Assembly (NCBI RefSeq): GCF_964340395.1 | Contig: NC_135567.1 | Location: 20,085,306-20,149,305 of the forward strand | Direction of reading: 5' to 3' | Length of the DNA: 64,000 bases | Source: Glandiceps talaboti | Taxonomy: Eukaryota > Hemichordata > Enteropneusta > Spengelidae | Shown: positions 24,945 through 37,454 of the stretch, piece after piece | Layout: each line of letters begins with the position of its first letter | Numbering within the stretch: the first letter of the stretch is position 1 | The notes under the pieces: model-generated | Databases searched by the model: none | What the model saw: only the letters and a program-made list of their open reading frames with translations | What the model was told of the DNA's origin: nothing | Program-made: the position numbers and the translations under genes

Positions 24945-25040
24945 GTGATAATAACAATCCCTGAATGGAACTGTTTACCCTTGAACATTAGGGAAGTATC
25001 ATCCAGTTATTCAACATACTCATCACTAATATTAGTAATA
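24945..25040 (+). pseudogene. Possible reverse-transcriptase C-terminal relic
   Basis: The frame reads EWNCLPLNIREVSSSYSTYS, reminiscent of the WNSLPxxIRxxxSxxxFK end of non-LTR reverse transcriptases. It is short and unsupported by flanking similarity, so chance is possible. Confidence 0.3.
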
Positions 25041-25542
25041 TGGTTGCTAGCAGGTTCATTATTTACATATACGTGTGGTGGAGGAACGTACAGTGACAAT
25101 GTGATAAACAAGTATGTAAGTCGTAACACTCATTACTATACGATGAGTGTCATTTACTTACCTGGTTAGGTGACGGTTATTCCCATTGCAAACACTCCGA
25201 TGAATCGCATGGAAATGAGTCAATTTCTACGTACAAGTTACCTACGATATATCAATAATAACGCCATCGTGTTACAAATTCCATACTTGTCATGAGTACA
25301 ACCATGATCCATTACGCGGTGAAGTTATACACGCTCTTCGATCATGTTTTCTCAAACTGGAACAGCAAAGGAAGTGTCCTGTTATATGTATGAAATCATT
25401 GTCCATAGGTCTACCTAAAACGTGTTTTAAATAAAGTGCGTATCTCCAGAGGAAGGCAGGGAGAACGTGAGCTCATGGCGTACATGTGCACCGACCATGC
25501 ACGTCCATTTATTTTCATTTCCGCATATCCTGACGCATGCGC

Positions 25543-25585
25543 ATTGCGTTTTGAAGCGTTGCTACACACACACACACACACACTA
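25543..25585. repeat. CGTTTTGAAGCGTTGCT joined to (CA)n
   Basis: Inverted copy of the 17-bp word at 15935, flanked on one side by GCATGCGC and on the other by a CA tract. See the separate finding. Confidence 0.75.
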
Positions 25586-27326
25586 CGCATGCGTACACTC
25601 GGTAAACGATCACATCGCGTCATGAAAAGGTCCAGTTACGTCCTCAGAACAAAAGAATCGAATACTTCGCGGGAAGGCGTGCCAGTTCGTTTCCAGGACA
25701 AACCGGACAAGTTGGCCAGCCGTGACTATTACAAAAAGTCCACATGATCACACCATGGCTTGACTAACATGCCAAAAACCTCAGCCCACAGAACGTAACA
25801 AACCATATACATACTTTATGACTAAAACATTTTATATGTTTTCATAATTAAGTACATTATGACTAACTATCTAAATCTTTAGTACTTTGCAGAAGATTTC
25901 AAAATACCGCATTTTGCGCGCTCGCCTTTGTTGAATTTTAACGATCGGTTCCAATTTAGCCCAAGTGCCTTTTGTTCAACGGGATTAATACGGTGCTTAA
26001 AATAGTATTAGTATACCGTTTTAAAATAGACCAACGCTATGTCTTTTTTAAACACAGATAGATACACCAACACATTTTTTATCTTTAAAACTTATCTCTA
26101 CATCATTACATGAGTATTTTTAGAAGTTTGAAGTTCATGACCGTCCATGCATGGTCAAACATTTTGAATTGGAGGCCGTCCATCGCCAGTGCTGCTCAGC
26201 TCAATCCGGTTAGAGCTGGTTTCGAAGCCAATGACAATACACAGACTCACAGTGATGATTCAACTCGTCATCAAATCTGACCTAACCGGGACTATATCAC
26301 CTCGTGCCTTGGGGTAGGGAAACACTGCAAGGCAACGTTTCCGTAATTTTCAACTCATTATCCACTCAATAAATGCAAAGTATTGTCTTTTCACATTCGA
26401 TGTTTCTCTTTCTTAAATTCCGAGATATGTTTTCGTACCTCGTGTACACGTGTACTACCATTAGTCGGATCTGTTACTCACGGCATAATGCGTTAATTTG
26501 GGCAAATAGTGAGTTTGTTCTAGCAAGCTACTAATTAATGCAAAGCTGATAAACTCAGATAAGAGACATTGATATCAGGTAGGAAATAGAGAAAAAAACA
26601 GTGAGAGGAAACATTATTTAAAACTTTATTTGAAATATACAGAAAATAATATTAGAAATCCGGAAAATCACATATATCTTTATCTTAATCTTAAATATTA
26701 AATATTAAATATATCAATCATTTTTTTATAAGTATCATGACAAATATGGCCAACGTAAATCGGATTAACTTTAATTTAGTGGAGATTTTTTTTATTTTGT
26801 TGCTTTGTTGCATTCCGAATCCAATTACATAAAACATATGCTACACGTATTTCTCACACACATCTATCAAACAAACAAACAATATTTTTTGCTGCATCAG
26901 CTGGAATAACAAATCTAGCAAAAATTTGCATGGGGGGGGGGATGTGCTACGTCATAGTTGCCGTAAACCCAGTGACAATCTACAGAATCAGTGCCGTAAA
27001 GCGATAGAGCTGCAGTTTTACGACGATGCTGAATCCGATATTCTATACGCACATCGCATCGTCTGCTGCCGAATAACGTTACAATAGACAGAGTAAGGGC
27101 CTTCAAGATGTACGTAATCTTTGCTTACTGAAATGCCGACAAACATATATACGACGCCATGGACACGTTAGGAATTGTAATGAAATGCCGAGGCTACATA
27201 TCTTGGAGTCTCTACAAAGTTCACCTCATCCTTGGGACCTCACCGTCATTAAGTTTGTTTTCATTTCCTCATATTTTCAGTACATTTTTTAATCAATCTT
27301 TTCCGCTTAGGTCTAAAAAATCATCT

Positions 27327-27676
27327 TGTGTGTTTCCGGTTACCGACCCCACTAGTTTTCACTGCCGACCCTGAACTTTTTTATGTATTTGAGAGAAAAA
27401 ATATCAAATTGTGAAAATTGTGAAGTCTCACGAGAAATAGTGGATGATTGCGGAAACTGACCAAAACTTAAAAAGACAATATAAAACTGTTCTTTCAATC
27501 TGTAATGGCTGTACATCTGATGAGAAGAAACCAATAACACAGAGACCATATGGAAAACAACGGAAAACACAACTACCTGAACTAGACACTCACATAAATA
27601 AAATATAAAATAAAATAAAAACTCTACCTACCCAACCGGTCCTATTCTAAAATTGAGCTTAGTCGGAACCACACAA
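27327..27676. mobile_element. Inverted-end repeat element, TTGTGTGGTTCCG family (copy A)
   Basis: The left end TTGTGTGTTTCCGGTTACCG and the complement of the right end TTGTGTGGTTCCGACTAAG form inverted termini. Copy B at 42632-42833 matches in reverse orientation, sharing TGTATTTGAGA and CCTATTCTAAAATTGA. Partial relatives lie near 30553-30613, 36716-36790 and 37193-37270. Confidence 0.7.
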
Positions 27677-27795
27677 GGCCTTAAAAATTGCCTGTTTTAG
27701 AACTTACTAGGAGCGAAAGAGATCACGTTGACAATCAAGGTTTGTCATGTTGAGTACAGAGTCAGGTTAGGTCAAATTGATGTTCAAGGTTGTCT

Positions 27796-27808
27796 GTCTG
27801 TCTGTCTT

Positions 27809-27868
<60 letters not shown>
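27796..27868. repeat. (TCTG)n microsatellite
   Basis: About 18 tandem TCTG units with one TTTC interruption. Confidence 0.97.
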
Positions 27869-27869
<1 letters not shown>

Positions 27870-28714
27870 TAATTTTGCAAAGCTGTGATTTGAAATAGAC
27901 GATCGACCCCGAGTGAAAGTACAGCCACTCTACTATGAGATCGAACGTTCACACGCACTGACTACGTGTTCATGGTCCTGTTCGCCTCCAAGTCTCAAAT
28001 TCTAACAAATTAATAAAACATTCCGATTGGATCGTTAAGAATTATACTTATTACGTTTTGATGCATATGGTGACGTTACGACCACATCAAATATCACTTC
28101 GACTACTGTTACATTATGTACACTCGTACTCAATATCCTTGTGTCTGGCTATTTCGCTTGAGTTCATTTTCCCGCCAAAACAATCTTATAAATGTGTTTC
28201 TTTTTTTTACAATTTCACTTATTCACTTATTTTAAGATAATTTTGGACCAAAATCATAAAAATTATCCTTGTTTATGGAGATGTGTTAAAATTGTCGAGA
28301 ATTCTTGGGTCTAAAACGAAATATTATTCAAATATTATTCAAAGTTTACTAACTCAATGGTTTGCTTTGGAATTTTAACTTTACACCGCCACTCTCTAGC
28401 TCCGATTTCATCGGGGAATTCATCGGGCACACACGAATGATTTTTGAATCAGTGCCAATTTCTTGTTCCTCCGTACATAATTTTTCAAATTATTTGTTTT
28501 TTGCGAAAATTAAGAGAAAACAAAAAGTTTATTCGTACAAAATTTAGAACCGAACCTACTCATTTCCATCAGCCTAAAAACGTCAAATTTCATCAACTCC
28601 AACTGAAAGTACAATTTTCGTATAATCTCTCGAAACATGAAAAATGAACTAATATCACCGTGAAATGTATGATTACGTGTACAATGTATTTTGTATGTGT
28701 TATATTGAATAGCG

Positions 28715-28825
<111 letters not shown>

Positions 28826-28969
28826 GAGTGTGTGTGTGTACTGTTTTTTTATTAGTTACTTTGGGCGGTCTGGGCCTCGCTGTCCCCAGTCTGGAGTTAT
28901 CGTCCAGACAGGCTGAAGGCCAGTCTAATTATGTAACGATCCTATTGGAATGCTTGTATGTCTAGTCAT

Positions 28970-29125
28970 CGTCGCAAACAAACCACGGCCTGTTTTACGG
29001 CAACGCTCTTAACGAGCCTCCCATCGTCGCAAACCACACAGCCTGTTTTACGGCAACGTTCTTAACAAGCCTCCCATTTCGAAATGTACATGGTAGTAGA
29101 AATAATAACTCTGGTTTGCGAGAAT
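28970..29125. mobile_element. Short MITE, TCGCAAACCA ends (copy 1, left part duplicated)
   Basis: The unit runs from CATCGTCGCAAACCACGG through TGTTTTACGGCAACG and ATTTCGAAATG to CTCTGGTTTGCGAGAATG; the ends are inverted repeats. Here the left half (GTCGCAAACC...GCCTCCCAT) is present twice. Other copies lie at 30165-30270, 31598-31750 and 62120-62230. Confidence 0.8.
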
Positions 29126-29336
29126 GATGTCTAGTATAGATTTTAGTTGTCTATTGGGGTCTTAAACATCTTAAACGAGGTCGATAATGTATAGATATAA
29201 ATTTGTTTATAGACTTTATTGATTGTCAGCAAAATGCCAGGAGCAGAGTAACGAGACGAGACAGAATGCAAATTAATTTTATGACGTCACTGTTTTATTA
29301 AACCGTCTTTGTTTGTCACCCGAATCTCTCTGCCCA

Positions 29337-29337
<1 letters not shown>

Positions 29338-29393
<56 letters not shown>

Positions 29394-29434
29394 GTCTGTC
29401 TCCTCTCCTCTGTCTGTCTGTCTGTCTGCCTGCC

Positions 29435-29479
<45 letters not shown>

Positions 29480-29528
29480 GTCTGTCTCCTCTCCTCTGTC
29501 TGTCTGTCTGTCTGTCTGTCTGCCTGCC

Positions 29529-29561
<33 letters not shown>

Positions 29562-29610
29562 CCCTGCATGTGTCTGTCTGGCTGGCTGTCTGTCTGTCTG
29601 TCTGTCTATA

Positions 29611-29655
<45 letters not shown>

Positions 29656-29688
29656 GCCTTCCTGTCTGTCTTTGTCTGTCTGTCTGTT

Positions 29689-29741
<53 letters not shown>

Positions 29742-29750
29742 GCCTGTCTC

Positions 29751-29785
<35 letters not shown>

Positions 29786-29808
29786 GCCTGCCTGCCTGCA
29801 TGCCTGTC
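29338..29808. repeat. Long (TCTG)n microsatellite with variant blocks
   Basis: About 470 bp of TCTG repeats with TCTA, TGCC and CTCCTCTCC interruptions. A block around CTATCTGTCTGTCTCC recurs, showing internal duplication. Frames stay open on both strands and give artificial Cys/Leu/Val/Ser or Gln/Thr/Asp/Arg ORFs. Confidence 0.97.
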
Positions 29809-30164
29809 TCTCTTTGTGTTACTTCAACATCGTATACTGAAAAGGTCTGGGAGACACAAGTGTATTTAGAAATAATTTAAATATATTCGTTTTTTTAATC
29901 TTTCAACAGACTGAGTATTTTATTTCACCAAAAAGGAAGGGTAGACATACAAAAGAAATAAAAAGACAAAACGTTCGTCTTGTCATCACCTCATTGACAA
30001 CGCGCATCACATCCGGATTTGTGAAATATTTGAACACTTGAAATCTTCAGTAGTCGTCAACAAAGCCATATGATACCGCTAAATAAAAAGAATAGTGTGT
30101 TTCCAATAACCTGATCGATCCTATATAGTTTAAACCGCCGACCCTCGTGACATTTTCAGGCTGT

Positions 30165-30270
30165 GCGTTGCCATTCTCACAAACCAGAGTTATTATTTCT
30201 ACCACTACACTTCGAAATAACGCGTTAAGAACGTGGCCGTAAAACAGGCTGTGGTTTTGCGACGATAGTT
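30165..30270. mobile_element. Short MITE, TCGCAAACCA family (copy 2, inverted)
   Basis: Reads CATTCTCACAAACCAGAG to GGTTTTGCGACGATAG, with GTAAAACAGGC inside, in the opposite orientation to copy 1. One terminal base differs (TCAC for TCGC). Confidence 0.75.
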
Positions 30271-31597
30271 TTTACACGCAAAAAGATAAAATTATGACAA
30301 TTTACTTCTATTTCCCTGTAGATTTTCTTGTCATAGTATCTTAGGTTACTTTTTTTAAATCCCAGAATCGATTTCATTTCACTCTATATCAGCACAATCT
30401 ACATATTGTGTTTGTCTACTTCTGAATCACATAGAATTGTCTTTATTTACTTCTTTCACACCTCATCAACTGTTATGGAAGTATTATTGTGATCGATAAG
30501 TATCTTGTCTTTGGATCGAAGTAATTAAAAATATCAAAAGTTAATGTCAAACAAAATAAAATCCCGACATACCTACCCTATTTTTTGAAGTCATGTTATC
30601 AGAAACAAACATTTGTTTTTTATTTTTGCCTGAAACTCCTAATATGATACATTGATAATGTATATAAAGACCGTGACGTGCACATTTGATTAAGAATTCT
30701 TGAAAATTGTCATGGCATTTTTTTTCGCCAAAATATTGACACATATCACGGACTCAGATTATTTCTACGATTCAAACGTAAGGTAAGCTTAATGGAAGTT
30801 GAGTAAAAGAATGAAGAGCTTATATGGATGGGTTTGAAATTTTGAAATATAATTTTTCTCGACGTTTCTTTTCCAGAATTACAAGAATTAATTATATTTT
30901 GATATATTTTTATCGATTTCTGTGATATAAACTGTAAGTTGCCGACTTCCTTTGTGTTTCTCGTGGGTGACATCAGTCCAGAAAATTCAGTTAAAACGCA
31001 TCTTTCACATTTGACGACAACTGTCGCATGTCGTCTGACAAAGAGGTTCCCGCCTTTCCACGTGATGTATCATGGATACTCGTTAAGTAGTCTATCCTCA
31101 CATGCCCTCATCACATGATCAACGACTGATTCTGAGATGAACATACGTGTATGTATTTTGGTATTTTTATGTGCTTTTGGGTTTTTTTGTGATCAAATTA
31201 ACCAATTTCTTTTTTCTTCAACATGAACACTGAAAATACAAGAAGTCTTTTGTACCAAAATTCTTATGAAAACTCAAACAAGCTCTCTTGATGACGTACG
31301 ATATCATGATCATAGGAACAAAAAAAACGTTTTGGTAGACAACTTAAAACAGGTCTCACTCCGCCTAACTAACCGAAATACAAGTGACTTTGACGATACA
31401 CATCATTTGAAGAAAAAAGCCGCCAATTTCTGTCATTAGGTACAGAGATGCACATCTCTTTCCTGTGACACTCCAAATTTGACGTTTCTTTTCTCTCAAT
31501 TATGCACAAGAAAACGAACAAGTTTCATGATAGCCGCATATATACAAAATTATTTTGTCTTTTGGTTTACAAGGCATACTGGAAAGTATATACGTTG

Positions 31598-31750
31598 TTA
31601 CATTGCATTCTCGCAAACCGGAGTTATTATTTCAACCACTACATTTCGAAATGGGAGGCTCGTTAAGAACGTTGCCGTAAAACAGGCCATGGTTTGCGAC
31701 GATGTGGTTTGCGACGTTGTTACATTGTATTCTCGCAAACCAGAGTTATC
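31598..31750. mobile_element. Short MITE, TCGCAAACCA family (copy 3, end duplicated)
   Basis: Reads GCATTCTCGCAAACCGGAG to GGTTTGCGACGATG, then a second GTGGTTTGCGACGTTGTTAC and TTCTCGCAAACCAGAG. The termini are thus repeated, as in copy 1. Confidence 0.75.
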
Positions 31751-32239
31751 AAACTATTTCCAGTAATTTGAATAAAACACCTCCAAAACCGATTAACGAG
31801 TTATAACATGGTAGTTTTCCCGCGTTATTTTCGATCTCTCTCAATCTAGTAGGAATATAATATACCTCGATTGCTCTACTAGTTTTTCTCTATTTCATTG
31901 GTATATTGTCGTTTGTTTTTCAACAAATATAAAAATCCAAGATAAAAAACCAATTTAAAGGAACTATATACCGGTAGAGACAAAGAAGGAAATAAAGCAA
32001 TATTCCTAAAATCCGATTTTTAATAAAAAGAAAATAAAAAGGGTGTTATATTTCTGCAGCTGGCGTTCGTTCACAAAAAACATCACAAAGCTTAAAGTGA
32101 CCATATGGATGAGAATTTGGTATTTATTTTGGATTTTTATTTGATAAAACAGCTTCACTATGTTTTTTTACTTGAAAAAATAATGTGAAATAACATATAC
32201 CAAGTTCATACTATTTTCACGAGAAAAATCAATCATTGG

Positions 32240-32580
32240 GTGGCACGCAATACGTAGACGCTCTCACTAGTCCTCGGGAGCATCGCTATTGCAGTTAGTA
32301 TTAGCTGTTTTGTATGTACCAATACAGGAATATCTACCGAAAAATTGTACTAGAATATCCTTGTACTGAGTACCCTCATTGACTACATAGGGCTGATCAT
32401 TTGTTGACATGTTAGTTGTTACGACGACTCCATGTTACTGCGACGCCCCAAGCATCGCAGTAACACGTCAACAAATGATTAGCCGTAGTCAAGGGTACTC
32501 AATGCAGTAGATATCGGTACATACAAAACTACCATTTTAGCAATGCGATGCTCCTACGACCGTGAGGATGCCAATGTACA
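32240..32580. mobile_element. Imperfect 330-bp palindrome centred on GCGACGCCCCAAGCATCGC
   Basis: The arms share GGAGCATCGC, GTTTTGTATGTACC, GAGTACCC, TTGACTAC and ATCATTTGTTGACRTGTTA in inverted order, meeting at about 32455. The left arm has extra insertions. No ORF. Structure suggests a MITE that transposed as a hairpin; no clear target duplication was seen. Confidence 0.7.
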
Positions 32581-33075
32581 ATTTTTTTGAAGGTGCGGCT
32601 CGGGCAGTGCGATGGGGTGGTCACGTGATAGATGTATTTGAATTTTAGCCCGTGAGCTAAATTTAGAACAATGAAAGTGTATTTTTTTTATATTTTCAGA
32701 CTGTCAGTGTTACACTTGTTGTAGCTTATTTGTTGTGACTTTCACAGCAAGCGTTATTTAATTGTCAAGGCAGTATAAATATGTTTATGACATTGATGAA
32801 AATGATGTGTAATAAGCTTACCAAGGCTTGTTTGATCAACCTAGGTCTGAAAGACACAGAGGAACAACAGATGCCTGACAGAGCTATAGAAAGAGTTGGT
32901 CCCAAGCAAAACATATTACGTAATCAGTCCCACCCTAGACAGATTTTTTGAAATGTTGTTTATAAATTCTTTATTCTTCTATTGTTACATTTTTGTTATT
33001 GTTAGCATTCTTATTGTTTTTCAGTGATTCTAACAAGCATGCGTACCCACTTCGTCGGGACTGCCACCACTAGGC

Positions 33076-33160
33076 CTAGAATAAAGGCGTTAGGGATTTC
33101 AATTTTGTTTAGAGGGGAAAACAAAATTCAAAATCTCCATCGCCTTGATTTTAGGCTATA
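33076..33160. repeat. Hairpin, GCCTAGAAT...ATTTTAGGC (copy 1 of 2)
   Basis: Arms contain GCCTAGAATAAAGGCG and TTCAATTTTGTTT with their complements. A relative with the same ends and centre lies at 33368-33455. Confidence 0.65.
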
Positions 33161-33367
33161 AAGTTACAAGTTACAACTAATGTGAGAACCTGAGATTGAA
33201 CTTGAATCCGGACGTCCACCTTGGCACTTTTTGTTGTCGTTTATTTGTCCGATCTTCGGTGACTAACAAGTCAAATACGATGCGTGTGTCGTAATGGAAC
33301 CAATGTTCGCATTCTCCATTTTTTTTTAGCAAACAATACTTTTGCGTTACGTGTTGGGAGAAGCCTA

Positions 33368-33455
33368 GAATCGATGTGGATGTAAGGGGTTTTGAATTCC
33401 TTATTTCCCCAGGAAAAATCAAAATTCAAAAACTGATATCGCCTGGATTCTAGTA
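33368..33455. repeat. Hairpin, CCTAGAAT...ATTCTAG (copy 2 of 2)
   Basis: Same layout as 33076-33160, sharing CCTAGAAT, AGGGGTTTTGAATT and TCAAAATTCAAAA. Divergence is high, so the copies are old. Confidence 0.6.
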
Positions 33456-33660
33456 CGTAGGGAGGTAACAATACGATCTGCCTAGATATTTTGAGATTAA
33501 TGATAGCAATCTACTGGGTTGTTTTTTTCTTTTTGAATTTCTTTTTGTTCAAAAATGTATGAGATATCGTTAAATGTCACTAGAGAGCTGAATTGTTGTT
33601 GTTGTTGCAATGTTGTTTAGACATATCAAAGTGGCAACCACAACATTATCATCGGCGAAG

Positions 33661-33691
<31 letters not shown>

Positions 33692-33764
33692 GTCTGATGA
33701 TCGCAATATGCGTGAAACTCCGAGTTACACCCAAGAAAGAGTTCCAGTACTACCAAAACTATTA

Positions 33765-33825
33765 GTATTACGCTCTGCCACTGCGGTATAGAGCACTGTC
33801 TTATAGCAGATTGATACTCACCGAG

Positions 33826-33899
<74 letters not shown>

Positions 33900-33976
33900 G
33901 CATCTCCTGACGAGTGATTTACTCACGAAACAGGCTTGTAGAGACGAAAAACACTACTTGATTTTCTCCTACCCTC

Positions 33977-34022
<46 letters not shown>
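33765..34022. mobile_element. Composite: single arms of two hairpin families joined by a TA tract, then (CA)n
   Basis: From left: one arm of the GCTCTGCCACTGCGG family (33765-33826), a TA tract (33827-33893), one arm of the GAAACAGGCTTGTAG family (33896-33980), then a CA tract. The two families occur apart as full hairpins at 15.1 kb and 4.2 kb. Confidence 0.8.
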
Positions 34023-34024
<2 letters not shown>

Positions 34025-34869
34025 TTACATATATGTGCTGAGCATACGTCAACTACAGCTAAAAAGTAGTTTTAAAAAGTGAGTATTTCGATATACATTA
34101 CACTCATAAATTCACTATATTTTGAAAATAAAAGTGATGAAAAGGGATGTCCTTTTAAAAATGACATTCACATGGGTATAGTTGAAGTTGCATGGTGCCA
34201 TTGACTTGCACACGTGTTCACGTCAGATGATGATCTAAATAACTATTTCTAAATTACCTGATCATGCTTTTCACCCAGTGACCTCATAACTTCATCCACT
34301 GTCTTCAGAAATTCTGCTAAATTCTCCACAACGTAGCGGTTTTCCGTAAAAATCCCCCTTTCTGTAACTCAGAGGAAACCGGTTCTCAATGGGTGTGTTT
34401 TCTTTAGAATGGGGTCATACATGTTATGTGTTACAACACTATCACGAACGTTCGTTTGCTTTCACATGTACAGCATAGTGAACGCACACTATGTCCACGT
34501 GGACTTCCGTGTTACAATACGTTCACATTACAGTGTATCTCAATTCGTAGCTAGCTCTGGCCTTCGGTACTTAGCAACCAATTCACTTCCTTTAAATACA
34601 AGTTTCGTACATATAGTGAATCACAAATATGAAATACTGTGTTTTTTATTTGAGAGGGGAGGGGGACGTTTTCCCATTTTGAACTACACACCCGTTTCCC
34701 CGGGGATTCCCCTATTGTTACGATTACATAATACATAACAATTGGTTAAAATATTCCATTGTGTAATAAAAACCAGTCTTTCTTTCTCTATCCCTATAAC
34801 TGTTAACAGTACACTGACTTGCCTATCGTTCATTCTCTTTTGTTACTCCCTTTCTCTCTTTTACTCCTA

Positions 34870-34890
34870 TCGTCATCGTCATCGTCATCG

Positions 34891-34952
<62 letters not shown>
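34870..34952. repeat. (TCA/TCG)n trinucleotide microsatellite
   Basis: About 27 TCA units with TCG variants at the left. The His-rich and Met-rich ORFs over it are translated repeat. Confidence 0.95.
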
Positions 34953-35144
34953 TTCATCTTTTTTCTTCTTCTTCTTTTTCTTCTACAACGTGTAATTTTA
35001 AAATAAGCCGAAATGTATACCCAAAGAACGACACATCCATATATCATTTACAGTGAGTACCACCCTTCCCCTTCCCCTCCCCCTCCCCGTGGATACCACT
35101 TCTCTTCACGTCGATTGAATTATATATGGGGTAAGACTAGGATA

Positions 35145-35149
<5 letters not shown>

Positions 35150-35236
<87 letters not shown>

Positions 35237-35345
35237 TATATAGTTTTACTATTACGCTCTGCCACTGCGGTATAGAGCACTGTCTTAGCAGATTGATACT
35301 CACCGAGTTACATATTATAAAAATATATATATATATATATATATG
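35150..35345. mobile_element. TA tract with single-arm hairpin-family copy
   Basis: An 80-bp TA tract is followed by one GCTCTGCCACTGCGGTATAG arm (35246-35312) and a second, shorter TA tract. It is the third locus of this family. Confidence 0.8.
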
Positions 35346-35813
35346 TATAATTATGCACATCCTAGCCACGTATGCACAGCGTTGACAACGTACACATCAT
35401 ACATGGAACATTGAACGATCATTTGTGGTCCACGTGTAGCTAGTCTGCTAAATATTGTTTTAGCATCCTGACCATGTACGAGTGAGATTTAAAAGATTAA
35501 TTTTTTAAAACAAATGTTGTTGAACTTGGCCTTTGGAATCAATATCTTTGAACTGATAACGTTTGGAATATACGATAAACTTAAAAACAGTAACACCGTG
35601 GACCAACCACTTCTATACAGATAAATCATGATTAGACCACTTCCAGTAGGGGGTCGGTGTAGTTCTGGCTCTGGTTTTAATCAAAATTGCGCGAAAACTC
35701 ACATGATACAACGATTTCTAAGAATCCCAAGCCATAAATACGGGGGTCTTGTAACCTTGGATATAACGAAGGAATCATCGACAGTCAGTTTTTATTGTTG
35801 GACCCAACGTAGA

Positions 35814-35900
35814 CTGTAAGATACGTCGTGACGTTTCACCCTCACCGGCCTCCGATGTTTGAGGGCGCCCCGTCACGGCGTACCTTACAGACTTGACCCA
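35814..35900. mobile_element. Hairpin MITE, CTGTAAGATACG family (single full copy)
   Basis: The left arm CTGTAAGATACGTCGTGACG pairs with the right arm CGTCACGGCGTACCTTACAG; GGGCG and CACCC meet near the centre. Each arm is about 35 bp. Arrays built from the right arm occur at 50001-50500 and 63156-63322. Confidence 0.82.
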
Positions 35901-36264
35901 ACGTTGATCAAATTTTACATAGGCCTAAAAAAAAATTGTTTGGGCCCGGTTACCCAATCTCAACAGTCTAGCGAATGTGTATGTCTGCCAAAATATAGCC
36001 ATACAGTTGTATAATAATGTATTTGACTCAAGTAACATTGGGGTATTGAAGACAATTTTCAACAGTAGTCTATGGCTTTCGATAATGGTTTGAAATGTTA
36101 TGGCCTCCTGAACTATGGTTACGTATAGGTTTAAGGTGCAAGAAAGATGACTTGCAAATTTGAAGTGATTTTGCTCAGTATATATAGTTACGTCATTGAT
36201 GAGTCATAGCAAACAAGTTAAAACTGTGAACTACATTGTAATGGTATTTGTCTACATGTACAAT

Positions 36265-36440
36265 GCTATAGCATACATGGTATCCAAGCACTACAAATAC
36301 AATACATAATAATCTAACATCGCGGGGGCAATTCAAAATAGCGCCCTCAATCAGATATGCATGGTATCCAAGCACTACAAATAGAACACAATAATCTAAC
36401 ATCGCGGGGGCAATTCAAAACAGCGCCCTCAATCAGACAT
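36265..36440. repeat. Tandem duplication, two 85-90 bp units
   Basis: CATGGTATCCAAGCACTACA through CATCGCGGGGGCAATTC to GCGCCCTCAATCAGA is present twice with few differences. GCGCCCTCA also occurs near 36533. Confidence 0.85.
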
Positions 36441-36886
36441 GCAGGTGGAAAGTTGAAACCTTCTGAAATAAACCGTATCAACCGTCATGAAAAAGCCCAC
36501 TGCAGTGATTTGAGAAATTAGTCGAAGATTCAAGCGCCCTCAGTGGTGAGAGTCTGGGTAACCAAAAGTAGGCAATCCAAAGATATTTCACCCACAGATT
36601 TTTAAAAAGGAATTATCACAGTCGGTATATCAACCAATTAATTTTAATAACAATTTAACAAAATAATTACAAACACATAATGTAAATATTCTTTTATACC
36701 TAAGGTGAAAAAAATAATTCTGTGTTTTTCTGATAACTTGACCTCAAAAAATAGGGTAGGTAAGTCAGGATTTTATTTTGTTTTAATTGATCTTTCTGAT
36801 TCTTTTATTTTTGAAAAATATTGCTTTTACTCAAAAACAAACAAAATGTCCGTCAGTACCCCTTCTTGATGAAATACGTACAGACA

Positions 36887-37076
36887 CAATCTGATTAAAA
36901 TCCGATGTGGTGAAAGCAGCTAGATGTCCTTATTTACCTCTATTCATCGTGTTGTGACGTTTGTTCGGAGTGGGAAGGCGGCGATCACTCTGAACAAAAC
37001 AAACGTCACAACACGATGAATAGAGGTAAATAAGGACATCTAGCCGCTTTCACCACATCGGATTTTAATCAGATTG
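36887..37076. mobile_element. Hairpin MITE with 9-bp target duplication GTACAGACA
   Basis: The 190-bp element starts CAATCTGATTAAAATCCGAT and ends with its exact complement. Arms of about 78 bp differ at one base. GTACAGACA stands directly on both sides (36878-36886 and 37077-37085). Long terminal inverted repeats and a 9-bp duplication are typical of Mutator-like elements. The near-identity of the arms suggests recent insertion. Confidence 0.88.
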
Positions 37077-37329
37077 GTACAGACATTACTGGAGAAAGAA
37101 AAGAAATGCATGAAAGTCAAGAAGACAAATCAGTTCTTATCTTATTGTTTTAAATGTTTAAACAAAGTTTAGAGTCAGTCAGCAGCTTAAAGTCGGTCGG
37201 GTTATCGGAAACACACAATTTTTATTTTATTTTGCCTACCTAACAATTTTAGTTTTTAAGGTAAATCTTATTTTTAGTTAGTTTTATTAAAACATCTACC
37301 AAACATTTCTATACATCTCTAGCCTAGAA

Positions 37330-37405
37330 TCCAGTCATGTGATCTGGTCATGTGATCTAGTCATGTGATCTAGTCATGTGATCTAGTCATGTGATCCAGT
37401 CATGT
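37330..37405. repeat. 14-bp minisatellite, AGTCATGTGATCT unit
   Basis: About five units of 14 bp with C/T/G variants. MTRR lies to the right. Confidence 0.9.
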
Positions 37406-37454
37406 GGATTTTTTTCTTGCCTTTCCTTTACCATGCCTGCCATTTCTCTTGTGT

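Noticed and set aside
25436-25747. 103-residue ORF with HTHTHT run
   Set aside because: Overlaps a CA tract and lacks any similarity or splice support.
29309-29880. Cys/Leu/Ser/Val-rich ORF of 186 residues and its antisense Gln/Thr/Asp/Arg ORF
   Set aside because: Translated TCTG microsatellite; no splice sites or non-repeat domain.
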